From the NCBI RefSeq assembly GCF_001420995.1, contig NZ_CP012184.1, positions 2,216,501 through 2,280,500 on the forward strand: a stretch of 64,000 bases of DNA, given 5' to 3'. The stretch is from Pseudonocardia sp. EC080619-01 (lineage in GTDB: Bacteria; Actinomycetota; Actinomycetes; Mycobacteriales; Pseudonocardiaceae). The notes beneath the pieces were generated by a model. The model saw only the letters and a list, made by a program, of their open reading frames with translations. It did not search any database and was not told where the DNA came from. Of this stretch, positions 55,515 to 63,572 are shown piece after piece. The position numbers and the translations under genes were made by a program. Numbering within the stretch: the first letter of the stretch is position 1; every line of letters begins with the position of its first letter.

Positions 55515-56444
55515 GTGCACCAGGAGGCTCCGGAGCGGGAGCATCGCGCTCCCGACGACCCGGAGGCACCGGGCCGCCGTCGCTGGCCGACGGCGCTCGG
55601 CGTCGTCGTGGCCGTCGCCGCTCTGGCCGGGATGATCGGGTTCGCGGCAGGCGCCGACCTGTTCGGCGGGTCGCGGACCGCACCACCGGCGCAGTCCCCG
55701 GCTCCGGCGGCACCGGCCCCCGGCGGGATGCACGACCAGGAACGCCCCGGGCAGGTCGGGGCGCTCGACCCGGCGAACCGGTCCGACGCGGAGGCCGCCG
55801 TCCGCAACGGCTGGCAGCTGACCGCGAACGACGAGTTCGACGGGACCTCCCTCGACCGCGACAAGTGGAGCCCCTACACCGGCGAGACCACCGGCGGGGT
55901 CGGCAGGCACCTGGCGGAGAACATCTCCGTGCGCGACGGCCAGCTCGTCCTGACCAGCCGCGGCCGCACCTCGGCCGGCCTGGCGTGGCGGGGCGGTCAG
56001 CAGTACGGCCGCTGGGAGATGCGGGCCAAGACCAACCCGGGAACCGGGTACGGCGACGTCGCGCTGCTGTGGCCGGACGCCGAGGACTGGCCCGAGGGCG
56101 GCGAGCTCAACTTCATGGAGATCCCGAAGGGCGACCGCTCCGAGACGCACACGATCGTCCACTACGGCGAGGACAACTCCCAGGTCGGCAAGACCGTCCG
56201 CGGTGACTTCACGCAGTGGCACAACTTCGCCGTCGAGTGGCTGCCGGACCGGGTCGTGTTCTACGTGGACGGCCAGGAGGTCTTCCGGACCACCGATCCC
56301 GAGCAGATCCCGCCGCGCCCGATGCACCTGGCGATGCAGCAGGACATCGGCCCGTACGGCGACGACTGGATCCCGGCGCTCGACGAGACCTCGCCGGAGA
56401 CCCTGGACTTCCAGGTGGACTGGGTGCGGATCTACGCGCCCTGA
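55515..56444 (+). CDS. Membrane-anchored GH16-like protein with altered catalytic motif
   Basis: 309 residues from GTG 55515 with AGAGGAGG upstream. A basic N-terminus (PGRRRWPTALG) and a membrane helix (VVVAVAALAGMIGFAAGADLFGG) give a type II anchor. The GH16 domain (about 100-309) is paralogous to the preceding gene (WPDAEDWPEGGEL and YGEDNSQV shared). The catalytic motif is ELNFME: E197 and E202 are kept but the central aspartate is asparagine (N199). The enzyme may be weakly active or a binding protein. Typical GH16 substrates are beta-1,3 or beta-1,3/1,4-glucans. Confidence 0.85.
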   Translation: MHQEAPEREHRAPDDPEAPGRRRWPTALGVVVAVAALAGMIGFAAGADLFGGSRTAPPAQSPAPAAPAPGGMHDQERPGQVGALDPANRSDAEAAVRNGWQLTANDEFDGTSLDRDKWSPYTGETTGGVGRHLAENISVRDGQLVLTSRGRTSAGLAWRGGQQYGRWEMRAKTNPGTGYGDVALLWPDAEDWPEGGELNFMEIPKGDRSETHTIVHYGEDNSQVGKTVRGDFTQWHNFAVEWLPDRVVFYVDGQEVFRTTDPEQIPPRPMHLAMQQDIGPYGDDWIPALDETSPETLDFQVDWVRIYAP

Positions 56445-56500
56445 CGGACGGATCACCGGTCCCGCTCGGCGGCGGGGCCGGTGTGACTGGGGAAAGAAGG

Positions 56501-56530
56501 AGGCCCCGGCTCCTGTGGGAGCCGGGGCCT
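56501..56530. terminator. Terminator after the second GH16 gene
   Basis: 13-bp perfect arms (AGGCCCCGGCTCC and complement) with a TGTG loop, 56 nt after the stop. Confidence 0.85.
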
Positions 56531-56582
56531 TCTCCTGTCCCGAACTGACGCGCCGCTCCCACCACGAAGCGACACCCAAAAG

Positions 56583-56601
56583 TTAGCTCAGCCTTGCCTT
56601 A
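56583..56601. promoter_or_regulatory. Orphan IdeR/DtxR-like iron box
   Basis: TTAGCTCAGCCTTGCCTTA matches 14 of 19 positions of TTAGGTTAGCCTAACCTAA, better than the box before the siderophore-binding gene. It lies between the convergent GH16 and purine permease genes, where no gene begins. Confidence 0.5.
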
Positions 56602-56627
56602 CTTCGCAAGCCCTGACCGTGACCTTT

Positions 56628-58061
56628 CTACCCCAGCAGCTCGCGCAGCGGGCCCACCCCGAAGTATCCGACGAACAGGATCGCCACGACCCACATCAGC
56701 GGGTGCACCTTCTTCGCCCGTCCGGTCGCGGCGGACAGGGCCACGTAGCTGATGAACCCGGCGCCGATGCCGTTCGCGATCGAGTACGTGAACGGCATGA
56801 CGGTCACGGTGAGGAAGACCGGAATCGCGATCTGCAGGTCGTCGAGCTTGATCGAGGTGATCTGCCGGAACATCAGCGCACCCACGACCACCAGCGCCGG
56901 TGCCGCCGCCTCGACCGGCACGATCGCGTACAGCGGCGTGAAGAACATGGCGAGCAGGAACAGCACGCCGGTCAGCACGTTCGCCAGGCCGGTCCGGGCG
57001 CCCTCCGCGATCCCGGCCGCGGACTCCACGAACAGCGTGTTCGACGACGCCGACCCGGCCCCGCCGGCGACCGCGCCCGCCCCCTCGACGACCAGTGCCT
57101 TCCCGACGTTCGGGAGCTTGCCCTCGGCGTCGGTCAGCCCGGCCTGCCTGCCGAGTCCGGTCAGCGTGCCCATCGCGTCGAAGAAGTTCGCGAGCACCAG
57201 CGTGAAGATCAGCAGGACGACGGTGATGATGTCCAGCCGGGTGAAGGCGCCGAACGAGACCTGGCCGACCAGCGACAGGTCGGGCAGCCCGACGATCCGG
57301 TCCGGCAGCGCCGGCACGGCGAGCGACCAGCCGCCGGGGTTGTCCGGCCCGGACGCGCCGACCCCGGCGAACGCCTCGACGACGATCGCGATGATCGTGT
57401 TGAGCACGACGCCGATCAGGATCCCGGCCCGGACCCCCCGCGCCACCAGCACACCGACGATCACCAGGCCGACGACGAACACGAACGTCGGCCAGGACGC
57501 GATGGAGCCGTCGATCCCGAGGCCCACCGGCACGGTGGTGTTGGCGGCGTCCGGCAGCCGTCGCACGAACCCGGAGTCGACGAGCCCGATCAGTGCGATG
57601 AAGGCCCCGATGCCGACGGCGATCGCCGTCTTCAGCTCCGTGGGTACGGCGTTGAACACCGCCGTCCGGAAGCCGGTGACGGCGAGGATCACGATGATGA
57701 TGCCGTCGATGACGACGAGGCCCATCGCCTCCGGCCAGGTCATCATCGGGGCGATGGTCACCGCGAGGAGGGTGTTGATCCCCAGCCCGGTGGCGATCGC
57801 GAACGGATAGTTCGCGAGCACGCCGAACAGGATCGTCATGACCCCCGCGACCAGGGCCGTCACCGCGGCGACCTGGGCGACGGGCAGGATCCCGCCGAGG
57901 GCGTCGGTCTTGGCAGAGGGGTCGGTCGGGGTGATGCTGCCGAGGATCAGCGGGTTCAGGACGATGATGTAGGCCATCGCCATGAAGGTGACGAGACCCC
58001 CGCGCAGCTCCCGGGGGATCGTGGACCCGCGCTCGGACACACGGAACAGGCGCTCGATCAC
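56628..58061 (-). CDS. NCS2 family purine permease (AzgA/guanine-hypoxanthine type)
   Basis: 477 residues, 14-helix NCS2 fold. TFMAMAYIIVLNPLIL opens the domain, NYPFAIATGLGINTLLA follows, and the substrate-binding segment NFFDAMGTLTGLGRQAGL and GAGAVAGGAGSASSNTLFVESAAGIAEGARTGLANV (in parts) match AzgA-type adenine/guanine/hypoxanthine permeases. It imports purine bases by proton symport. The GTG 58061 has TAGGGT 6 nt upstream (leaderless), divergent from a DUF2530 gene. Confidence 0.93.
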   Translation of the reverse strand: MIERLFRVSERGSTIPRELRGGLVTFMAMAYIIVLNPLILGSITPTDPSAKTDALGGILPVAQVAAVTALVAGVMTILFGVLANYPFAIATGLGINTLLAVTIAPMMTWPEAMGLVVIDGIIIVILAVTGFRTAVFNAVPTELKTAIAVGIGAFIALIGLVDSGFVRRLPDAANTTVPVGLGIDGSIASWPTFVFVVGLVIVGVLVARGVRAGILIGVVLNTIIAIVVEAFAGVGASGPDNPGGWSLAVPALPDRIVGLPDLSLVGQVSFGAFTRLDIITVVLLIFTLVLANFFDAMGTLTGLGRQAGLTDAEGKLPNVGKALVVEGAGAVAGGAGSASSNTLFVESAAGIAEGARTGLANVLTGVLFLLAMFFTPLYAIVPVEAAAPALVVVGALMFRQITSIKLDDLQIAIPVFLTVTVMPFTYSIANGIGAGFISYVALSAATGRAKKVHPLMWVVAILFVGYFGVGPLRELLG

Positions 58062-58067
58062 GGCGAC

Positions 58068-58073
58068 ACCCTA
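58068..58073 (-). promoter_or_regulatory. Leaderless -10 box of the purine permease gene
   Basis: Minus-strand TAGGGT, 6 nt, then GTG 58061. Confidence 0.5.
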
Positions 58074-58113
58074 GACGCGGCGCAACGGTTCCGGCGCCCG
58101 GCCGTGCTACGTC

Positions 58114-58119
58114 TACGCT
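58114..58119 (+). promoter_or_regulatory. Leaderless -10 box of the DUF2530 gene
   Basis: TACGCT, 8 nt, then GTG 58128. Confidence 0.5.
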
Positions 58120-58127
58120 ACGGACCC

Positions 58128-58409
58128 GTGACGGCACACGAGAACGGCGATCCTCCGCCCCCACCGCCGTTGCCGCCGCGGTTCTACGAGTCGCCGCCGG
58201 TGCTGCTCGGCGGGATGCTGCTCTGGGCGGTCGCGACCGGCGTCGTCGTCCTGTCGTGGCTGGTGGGCGGCCCGTGGGACGCCGGGTCGTTCTGGACGTG
58301 CATCGCGGGGCTGGGGGTCGGCCTGTTCGGCGCCGCGATCTTCACCGCGCAGCGAGCGGCCGCGCGCCGCGGGGACCGTTCGGCCCAGCGGGGCATCGAA
58401 CCCCGCTGA
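58128..58409 (+). CDS. DUF2530 small membrane protein
   Basis: 93 residues. A Pro-rich N-terminus (DPPPPPPLPPRFYESPPVLLGG) leads to two transmembrane helices (MLLWAVATGVVVLSWLV and WTCIAGLGVGLFGAAIFTAQ) and a basic tail. This is the usual shape of the actinobacterial DUF2530 family; function unknown. GTG start with a leaderless promoter. It is divergent from the purine permease, and ends 20 nt before the convergent phosphatase stop. Confidence 0.8.
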   Translation: MTAHENGDPPPPPPLPPRFYESPPVLLGGMLLWAVATGVVVLSWLVGGPWDAGSFWTCIAGLGVGLFGAAIFTAQRAAARRGDRSAQRGIEPR

Positions 58410-58428
58410 GCCACTCCGCACCGGCCGC

Positions 58429-60030
58429 TCAGCCGGGGACGACGCCGGGACGGCCGTCCTCCACCGCCCACACCGCCCGCGTCGACAGCGAGCCGCCCGG
58501 GCGCTCCACCCGGTCCATCACCCGGAACGAGCTGCGCCACTCGCCGGGGGTGAGGTCGACCCGCACGTAGCCGCGCTGGTCGTTGACGAACCGCAGGGTC
58601 GGCGTCGCCTCCTGGATCGCGCGCAGCTGCTCCCCGACGTCCTCGCCGTCGCCCTTGCTGGAGATCGAGGTGCCGACGAACTCCGACGCGACGACCGGTG
58701 AGCCGGGCTCCTCGAACGAGCGCAGCAGGTCGCCGGCGTAGTTCTGGTGCCGGTCCCCGGTGATGACCACGAGGTTCGGCACCCCGGCGTCGGCCGCCGC
58801 GCCGAGCACCCGGTTCCGGTCGGCGACGTAGCCGTCCCACGGGTCCGTGTTGACCTCGGTGACCGGGCCGGGCTCGCGGTCCGTGAGCCCCATCGGTGCC
58901 TGGTTGCCCAGCACCTGCCAGCGGGCCTTCGAGCGGGTGAACCCGTCGAGCAGCCACTCCCGCTGCGGGGCGCCGAGGATGGTGCGGCGCTCGTCGAACC
59001 GGTCGGCGCAGTCGGTCGTCCAGGTGTCGCCGCAGGACTGGTCGTCGCGGTACTGGCGGGTGTCGAGCATGGTGAAGTCGGCCAGCGTGCCGTAGGAGAG
59101 CCGCCGGTAGAGCCGCATGTCCGGGCCCTTCGGGAGCTGGGCGGCGCGCAGCGGCAGGTGCTCGTAGTAGGTGGCGAACGCGGCCGCCCGGCGGGCCCGG
59201 AAGACGGCGCGGTCCTGGTCCGGCTCGTCGTCGTCCTCGGAGACGTCCGCGGCCCAGTTGTTCTCGATCTCGTGGTCGTCGAAGACGGTGATCCACGGGA
59301 AGGCCGCGTGCGCGGCCTGCAGCGGCGCCTCGGACTTGTAGAGCGCCCACCGGGTCCGGTAGCTCGCGAGGTCGGTCGGCTCGGCGACGGCCGACGCGGG
59401 TGGCGTCTGCCCCCGCTTCGTCTCGTCGATCGTCGCCTCGTACAGGTAGTCGCCGAGGAACACGACGAGATCGAGGTCCTCGCGGACCATGTGCTCGTAG
59501 GCGGTGTAGTGGCCGTCGCCCCAGTTCGGGCAGGAGGCGAACGCGAACGCCAGCGACGACGGTGTGTCGCCCGGCCGCGGCGTCGTCCGGGTCCGGCCGA
59601 CCGGCGAGACCGCGCCGCCGGGGCCCGCCACGCGGAACCGGTAGTGGTACACCCGGTCCGGTGCGAGGCCGCCGACCTCGGGGTGCACGGAGTGCCCGAG
59701 CTCGGGCGTGGCGAGGACCTGTCCGCGCCGCACGATCCGGGTCATCCGCTCGTCGTCGGCGACCTCCCACAGCACCGGTACCGGCCGGTCCGGCATGCCG
59801 CCCCGGCCGTCGGCGGCGAACGGCTCCGGCGCGAGCTTCGTCCACAGCACGACCGAGTCGGCGGCCGGGTCACCGGAGGCGACGCCGAGTGTGAAGGGGT
59901 CCGTGCCGCGGGTGGCCCGGGGAGCCGCGGCCGCGACGCCGGCGTCCCACGCACCGGTGCCAGCGAGCACCGCCGCTGCACCCGCACCCGCCCATCCGAG
60001 GAATCGCCTTCGCCCGATCGCAGTAACCAT
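58429..60030 (-). CDS. phoD: Alkaline phosphatase D (PhoD), Tat-secreted
   Basis: 533 residues. A Tat signal (GRRRFLGWAGAGAAAVLAG) is followed by a fibronectin-like N-domain (about 45-145) and a metallophosphatase core with FASCPNWGDGHYTAYEHM, VVFLGDYLYE, VFDDHEIENNW and VITGDRHQNYAGDL. These residues build the Fe/Ca site of PhoD phosphodiesterase/phosphatases. It releases phosphate from esters outside the cell. No Pho box was identified with confidence. ATG 60030. Confidence 0.94.
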   Translation of the reverse strand: MVTAIGRRRFLGWAGAGAAAVLAGTGAWDAGVAAAAPRATRGTDPFTLGVASGDPAADSVVLWTKLAPEPFAADGRGGMPDRPVPVLWEVADDERMTRIVRRGQVLATPELGHSVHPEVGGLAPDRVYHYRFRVAGPGGAVSPVGRTRTTPRPGDTPSSLAFAFASCPNWGDGHYTAYEHMVREDLDLVVFLGDYLYEATIDETKRGQTPPASAVAEPTDLASYRTRWALYKSEAPLQAAHAAFPWITVFDDHEIENNWAADVSEDDDEPDQDRAVFRARRAAAFATYYEHLPLRAAQLPKGPDMRLYRRLSYGTLADFTMLDTRQYRDDQSCGDTWTTDCADRFDERRTILGAPQREWLLDGFTRSKARWQVLGNQAPMGLTDREPGPVTEVNTDPWDGYVADRNRVLGAAADAGVPNLVVITGDRHQNYAGDLLRSFEEPGSPVVASEFVGTSISSKGDGEDVGEQLRAIQEATPTLRFVNDQRGYVRVDLTPGEWRSSFRVMDRVERPGGSLSTRAVWAVEDGRPGVVPG

Positions 60031-60153
60031 GACTGCGACGCTCGGTGATCGAGCTGGCGGTCACGTGTCCGACGGGTGACCGGTCCCTGATCGCCGCCGG
60101 AACGTTGCCCATGCCACGTACCCGACCGGGGCGCCCGGGCACCACGGCGGGCC

Positions 60154-60159
60154 TAGGCT
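60154..60159 (+). promoter_or_regulatory. Leaderless -10 box of the SDR gene
   Basis: TAGGCT, 8 nt, then ATG 60168. Confidence 0.55.
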
Positions 60160-60167
60160 GGGTGACC

Positions 60168-60905
60168 ATGAGTTCCCGTCCCACCGCCGTCGTCACCGGC
60201 GCCTCGTCCGGCATCGGTGCCGCCACCGCCCGCGGCCTCGCCGCCGCGAGCTTCCACGTCGTCCTCGGTGCCCGCCGTGTCGAGCGCTGCGAGGAGATCG
60301 CGAAGGAGATCGACGGCACGGCGCTGCCGCTCGACGTGACCGACGCCGGATCCGTCGCCGCCTTCGACGCCGCGGTTCCCGAGGCGAAGCTGCTGGTCAA
60401 CAACGCCGGCGGGGCGAAGGGGCTGGATCCCGTCGCCGAGGCCGACGAGGACGACTGGCGCTGGATGTGGGAGACCAACGTCCTCGGGACGCTCCGGCTG
60501 ACGAAGGCGTTCCTGCCGAAGCTGGAGGCCTCCGGCGACGGCCACGTCGTCACCGTCACCTCGATCGCGGCGCTCGACTTCTACGACAACGGCGCCGGCT
60601 ACACCGGCGCCAAGCACGCCCAGGCGATGCTCCACCGCACGCTGCGCGGCGAGCTCCTCGGCAAGCCGATCCGGATCACCGAGATATGCCCCGGCATGGT
60701 CGAGACCGAGTTCTCCGAGGTCCGGTTCGACGGCGACGCGGAGAAGGCGGCGAAGGTCTACCAGGGCCTGACCCCGCTGAGCGCCGACGACGTCGCCGAA
60801 ACCATCACGTTCGCGGCCACCCGGCCGGCGCACGTCAACATCGACCAGATCGTGCTGAAGCCGCGCGACCAGGCGTCCGGCTCGCGGCGGTTCCGCCGGG
60901 AGTGA
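60168..60905 (+). CDS. Short-chain dehydrogenase/reductase (YdfG-like)
   Basis: 245 residues, classical SDR. The Rossmann motif is TAVVTGASSGIGAATARGLA. NNAGG and the catalytic Ser-Tyr-Lys (S in VTSIAAL, Y and K in YTGAKHAQA) are present. The substrate region has CPGMVETEFSEVRFDGD, typical of the YdfG/serine-3-dehydrogenase-like group, and the C-terminus ends in a basic tail. It prefers NADP by family trend. ATG 60168 is leaderless. Convergent with a small acidic gene and near the L,D-transpeptidase and murB, as in mycobacteria. Confidence 0.93.
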   Translation: MSSRPTAVVTGASSGIGAATARGLAAASFHVVLGARRVERCEEIAKEIDGTALPLDVTDAGSVAAFDAAVPEAKLLVNNAGGAKGLDPVAEADEDDWRWMWETNVLGTLRLTKAFLPKLEASGDGHVVTVTSIAALDFYDNGAGYTGAKHAQAMLHRTLRGELLGKPIRITEICPGMVETEFSEVRFDGDAEKAAKVYQGLTPLSADDVAETITFAATRPAHVNIDQIVLKPRDQASGSRRFRRE

Positions 60906-60912
60906 CCGGGGT

Positions 60913-61110
60913 CTAGAGGGTCTCCTCCGACCGGCGGCGCTGCTCGGCGTCGTCGGCCGGTTCGTCGCCGTGGACCGCGCCCGCGATCCGCTCCTCGGAC
61001 TCGGTGAGGATCTCCTCGGCACCGGGTGCGGTGCCCTCCTCCTCCGGGAGCGGGTTCGCGCGGGTCGCAGCGCGGTCCGGTGGCACGTCGGGGTTCTCGG
61101 GAGCGGTCAT
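60913..61110 (-). CDS. Small acidic protein of unknown function
   Basis: 65 residues, hydrophilic, rich in Glu, Ala and Arg (NPLPEEEGTAPGAEEILTESEERIAG and DDAEQRRRSEETL). No transmembrane segment and no motif. The frame has high third-position GC and a clean ATG. It starts 18 nt after the L,D-transpeptidase stop on the same strand and may be co-transcribed with it. Similar short acidic proteins are common in actinobacteria and mostly disordered. Confidence 0.65.
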   Translation of the reverse strand: MTAPENPDVPPDRAATRANPLPEEEGTAPGAEEILTESEERIAGAVHGDEPADDAEQRRRSEETL

Positions 61111-61128
61111 GGGGGCGACTACCCGTTC

Positions 61129-62295
61129 CTAGAGGGCGGACAACCTCTGCCACCGGTCCCAGGACAGCGTCCAGTCCCACACGTCGCCGTCGCGCGGGGA
61201 CAGCTGCACCGGCGTGCCGGTGACCTCGACCGGGTCGCCGAACAGCACCGTGTCGTAGTACGCCTTCGCGTCCGCCGCGGACAGGTTCACGCAGCCGTGC
61301 GTGATGTTGGAACTGCCCTGCGCCGACGCCGAGGCCGGGTTGGCGTGGATGAACTCGCCGTTGTTGCTCATCCGCACGGCCCACTTCTCGACGACGTCGT
61401 AGCCGTACTGGGCCGAGGTCATCCGCTTGTCGGTGAACTTCTCCGTGACGACGTGCACCCCGGAGCGGGTGTTGCGGTTCGGGTCGGCGGCCAGCCCGTA
61501 GCTGGCCGGGTAGTCGGCGACCTGCCTGCCGTCGCGGATCACGACCATGCGGAACGACCTCGCGTCGGCCTTCACGATCTGCGAGCGCCCGATGGTGAAC
61601 GACGTCGACAGGTCGGCCGCGCCGTAGCTCCCGCCGCCGTAGGCCACGCCCTTGAGCGGCGCGTCGACCGACACCCTCGTCCCGGCGGGCCAGTACTCCT
61701 TCGGCCGCCAGTGCACGCGGGAGCCGCCGCCCTCGTCGGGCAGCCAGCCCCAGGCCCCCTCGACTCCGGTCGACGTCGTGACCGTCAGCGCCCGCTCGAC
61801 GGCGGCACGGTCGTCGACGTGCCGGTCGAACTGGATCTCGATCGGCGCGGCGACACCGACGGTGCGGCCGTCGCCGATGTTGAGCGTGCCGCGCGTGGTG
61901 TGCGCGGGCTCCAGCGTCGCGACCGTGCCCTGCACCGGGGTGGCGGCCCCGTCCGGGGCCACCGCACGGCCGTGCCAGGTGTAGGTGGTCGCGAAGTCGA
62001 GCTTCCCGCTGCTCGTCCAGGTGGCGCGGTCCGGGGCGAGTCCGCCGGGCACCTGCTCGCCGTCCGGCCCGGTCAGCGAGACGCCGTCGAGGGTCCCCCC
62101 GGCGGCACGCACCGAGACCGGGTCGGCCGGGTTCGCCGACGACGCCGACGCCGCCGGCTGGTACGTGAGCTGCGGCCCGGTCGGCGCGGGCGCGGCGAGC
62201 GGAGCCGTTCCCCCCTGGGCCCCCGCGAGTGCCACCGCGCCCGCGACACCCGATGCGGCGATCAACGCCACCACCACGAACAACAGCCGGCGCAC
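61129..62295 (-). CDS. L,D-transpeptidase with Ig-like domains
   Basis: 388 residues from GTG 62295, with GGGGTGGGGG upstream; a longer frame to a TTG at 62328 is possible. An N-terminal signal or anchor (VVVALIAASGVAGAVALAGA) is followed by two Ig-like domains (about 50-250; RGTLNIGDGRTVGVAAPIEI and PKEYWPAGTRVSV mark LdtMt2-type proteins). The YkuD catalytic domain has SSNITHGCVNLS with H333 and C335. It makes 3-3 peptidoglycan cross-links and is beta-lactam (carbapenem) sensitive in the family. Neighbour of murB. Confidence 0.94.
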   Translation of the reverse strand: MRRLLFVVVALIAASGVAGAVALAGAQGGTAPLAAPAPTGPQLTYQPAASASSANPADPVSVRAAGGTLDGVSLTGPDGEQVPGGLAPDRATWTSSGKLDFATTYTWHGRAVAPDGAATPVQGTVATLEPAHTTRGTLNIGDGRTVGVAAPIEIQFDRHVDDRAAVERALTVTTSTGVEGAWGWLPDEGGGSRVHWRPKEYWPAGTRVSVDAPLKGVAYGGGSYGAADLSTSFTIGRSQIVKADARSFRMVVIRDGRQVADYPASYGLAADPNRNTRSGVHVVTEKFTDKRMTSAQYGYDVVEKWAVRMSNNGEFIHANPASASAQGSSNITHGCVNLSAADAKAYYDTVLFGDPVEVTGTPVQLSPRDGDVWDWTLSWDRWQRLSAL

Positions 62296-62408
62296 GGTCC
62301 CCCACCCCAGATCGATTGTGTTCCGCAACCGACCGTACGCCTGCCGCGCCGCCCCACCGGGCGGCCTGCGTCACTCCCGCGCCGCACCGTCCGCCGCACC
62401 ACCTGCCT

Positions 62409-62470
62409 CGCCGAGATGCAGGCCGGCGTCGTCCGGAGATCGACGATTCGCGCTGAGCCGCATCTCGGCG
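62409..62470. repeat. Inverted repeat between murB and the L,D-transpeptidase gene
   Basis: CGCCGAGATGC (62409-62419) and GCATCTCGGCG (62460-62470), 11-bp perfect arms 40 nt apart, in a 205-nt gap. It may terminate murB or be bound by a regulator of the transpeptidase gene. Confidence 0.55.
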
Positions 62471-62500
62471 GGAACGGTCCGGGCACGGACGGGCCCGGGG

Positions 62501-63550
62501 TCAGAGGGTGCAGCCCACCAGCACCGGCTCGGGGCGCAGGTCCACACCGAACCGGCCGGTGACGCCGTCGCGGACCTCACGGGCCAGTGCGAGCAGGTCG
62601 TCGGTGCTCCCGCCGCCGCGGTGGGTGAGGGCGAGCACGTGCCGGGTGGACAGCGACACCCGTCCGCCGGGGCCGGCGTGCCCGCGGGTGAAGCCGGCGT
62701 TCTGGATCAGCCCGGCGGCCGACAGCTTCACCCGGCCCTCCCCCGCCGGCCAGGCGGCGAGGCCCTCGACCTGCGGCGCGTCGGCGACGGGCAGGATCGG
62801 GTTCGTGAAGAACGAGCCCGCGGACCAGGTGTCGTGGTCCTCGGCGTCGAGCACCATGCCCTTGCCGCGGCGCAGGGCCAGCACGGCGTCGCGGGCGGCG
62901 GCCGGATCGACCCGCGTCTCCGGTTCGACGCCGAGGGTCCGGGCGAGCTCGGCGTAGCGGATCGGGGCGGACCGACCGTCACCGCGCAGGGCGAACCGCA
63001 CCCGCAGGACGACGGCGTCGTCGTTCCCCTTGAGCACGCTCGTGCGGTAGGCGAGCCCCAGGTCCGACGCCGGCACCCGGGTCCGGACGGTGCGGGTCCG
63101 GCGGTCGTAGAGATCGACGTCGACGAGCAGGTCGGCGACCTCGACGCCGTAGGCACCGACGTTCTGCACCGGGGTCGCGCCGGTGCGCCCGGGGATGCCG
63201 GACAGGCACTCCAGCCCGCCGAGCCCCTCCGCGACGGTGGCCGCGACGACGTCGTCCCAGTCCTCGCCCGCCTCCACGGTCGCGACGACCGTGTCGCCGG
63301 CACGCTCGAAGGCCACGCCCCGGCCGGCGAGCAGGACGGCGGTGCCGTCGAACCCGGCGTCGGCGACGACCAGGTTGGAGCCCCCGCCGACGAGCAGCAC
63401 CCGCTCACCGGCCGCGTCGGCGGCACCGACGGCCGCCACGACGTCGTCGGCCCCCTCGGCTCGGACGATCCGGGCGGCCGGGCCGCCGAGGCGCAGCGTG
63501 GTGTGCGCGCTCAGCCGCGGGTCGGTCGTGGTCGTTCCCGGGAAACTCAC
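62501..63550 (-). CDS. murB: UDP-N-acetylenolpyruvoylglucosamine reductase
   Basis: 349 residues from GTG 63550. FAD enzyme that reduces UDP-GlcNAc-enolpyruvate to UDP-MurNAc with NADPH. It has LSAHTTLRLGGPA, VLLVGGGSNLVVADAGFDG, GGLECLSGIPGRTGATPVQNVGAYG (FAD/substrate loop), GSFFTNPILP with the catalytic serine, and SLSTRHVLALTHRGG. The GTG is 6 nt from a TACCGT -10, so it is leaderless. Divergent from the DUF2505 gene by 22 nt. Confidence 0.95.
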   Translation of the reverse strand: MSFPGTTTTDPRLSAHTTLRLGGPAARIVRAEGADDVVAAVGAADAAGERVLLVGGGSNLVVADAGFDGTAVLLAGRGVAFERAGDTVVATVEAGEDWDDVVAATVAEGLGGLECLSGIPGRTGATPVQNVGAYGVEVADLLVDVDLYDRRTRTVRTRVPASDLGLAYRTSVLKGNDDAVVLRVRFALRGDGRSAPIRYAELARTLGVEPETRVDPAAARDAVLALRRGKGMVLDAEDHDTWSAGSFFTNPILPVADAPQVEGLAAWPAGEGRVKLSAAGLIQNAGFTRGHAGPGGRVSLSTRHVLALTHRGGGSTDDLLALAREVRDGVTGRFGVDLRPEPVLVGCTL

Positions 63551-63556
63551 GGGTGA

Positions 63557-63566
63557 ACGGTAACCT
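63557..63566. promoter_or_regulatory. Overlapping back-to-back -10 boxes of murB and the DUF2505 gene
   Basis: Minus-strand TACCGT (63557-63562) lies 6 nt from the murB GTG. Plus-strand TAACCT (63561-63566) lies 6 nt from the DUF2505 ATG. They share two bases, so each -35 must lie in the other gene's coding sequence. Confidence 0.55.
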
Positions 63567-63572
63567 GCGCGC

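Noticed and set aside
52755..56444. A complete integrative conjugative element
   Set aside because: No integrase, excisionase, relaxase, FtsK-like translocase, tRNA target or direct repeats were found. Only two conjugation-like genes are present.
56583..56605. tRNA gene suggested by TTAGCTCAG (D-arm-like)
   Set aside because: No TPsiC arm (GGTTCGAATCC-like), no acceptor stem and no anticodon stem can be built around it. The sequence fits an iron box better.
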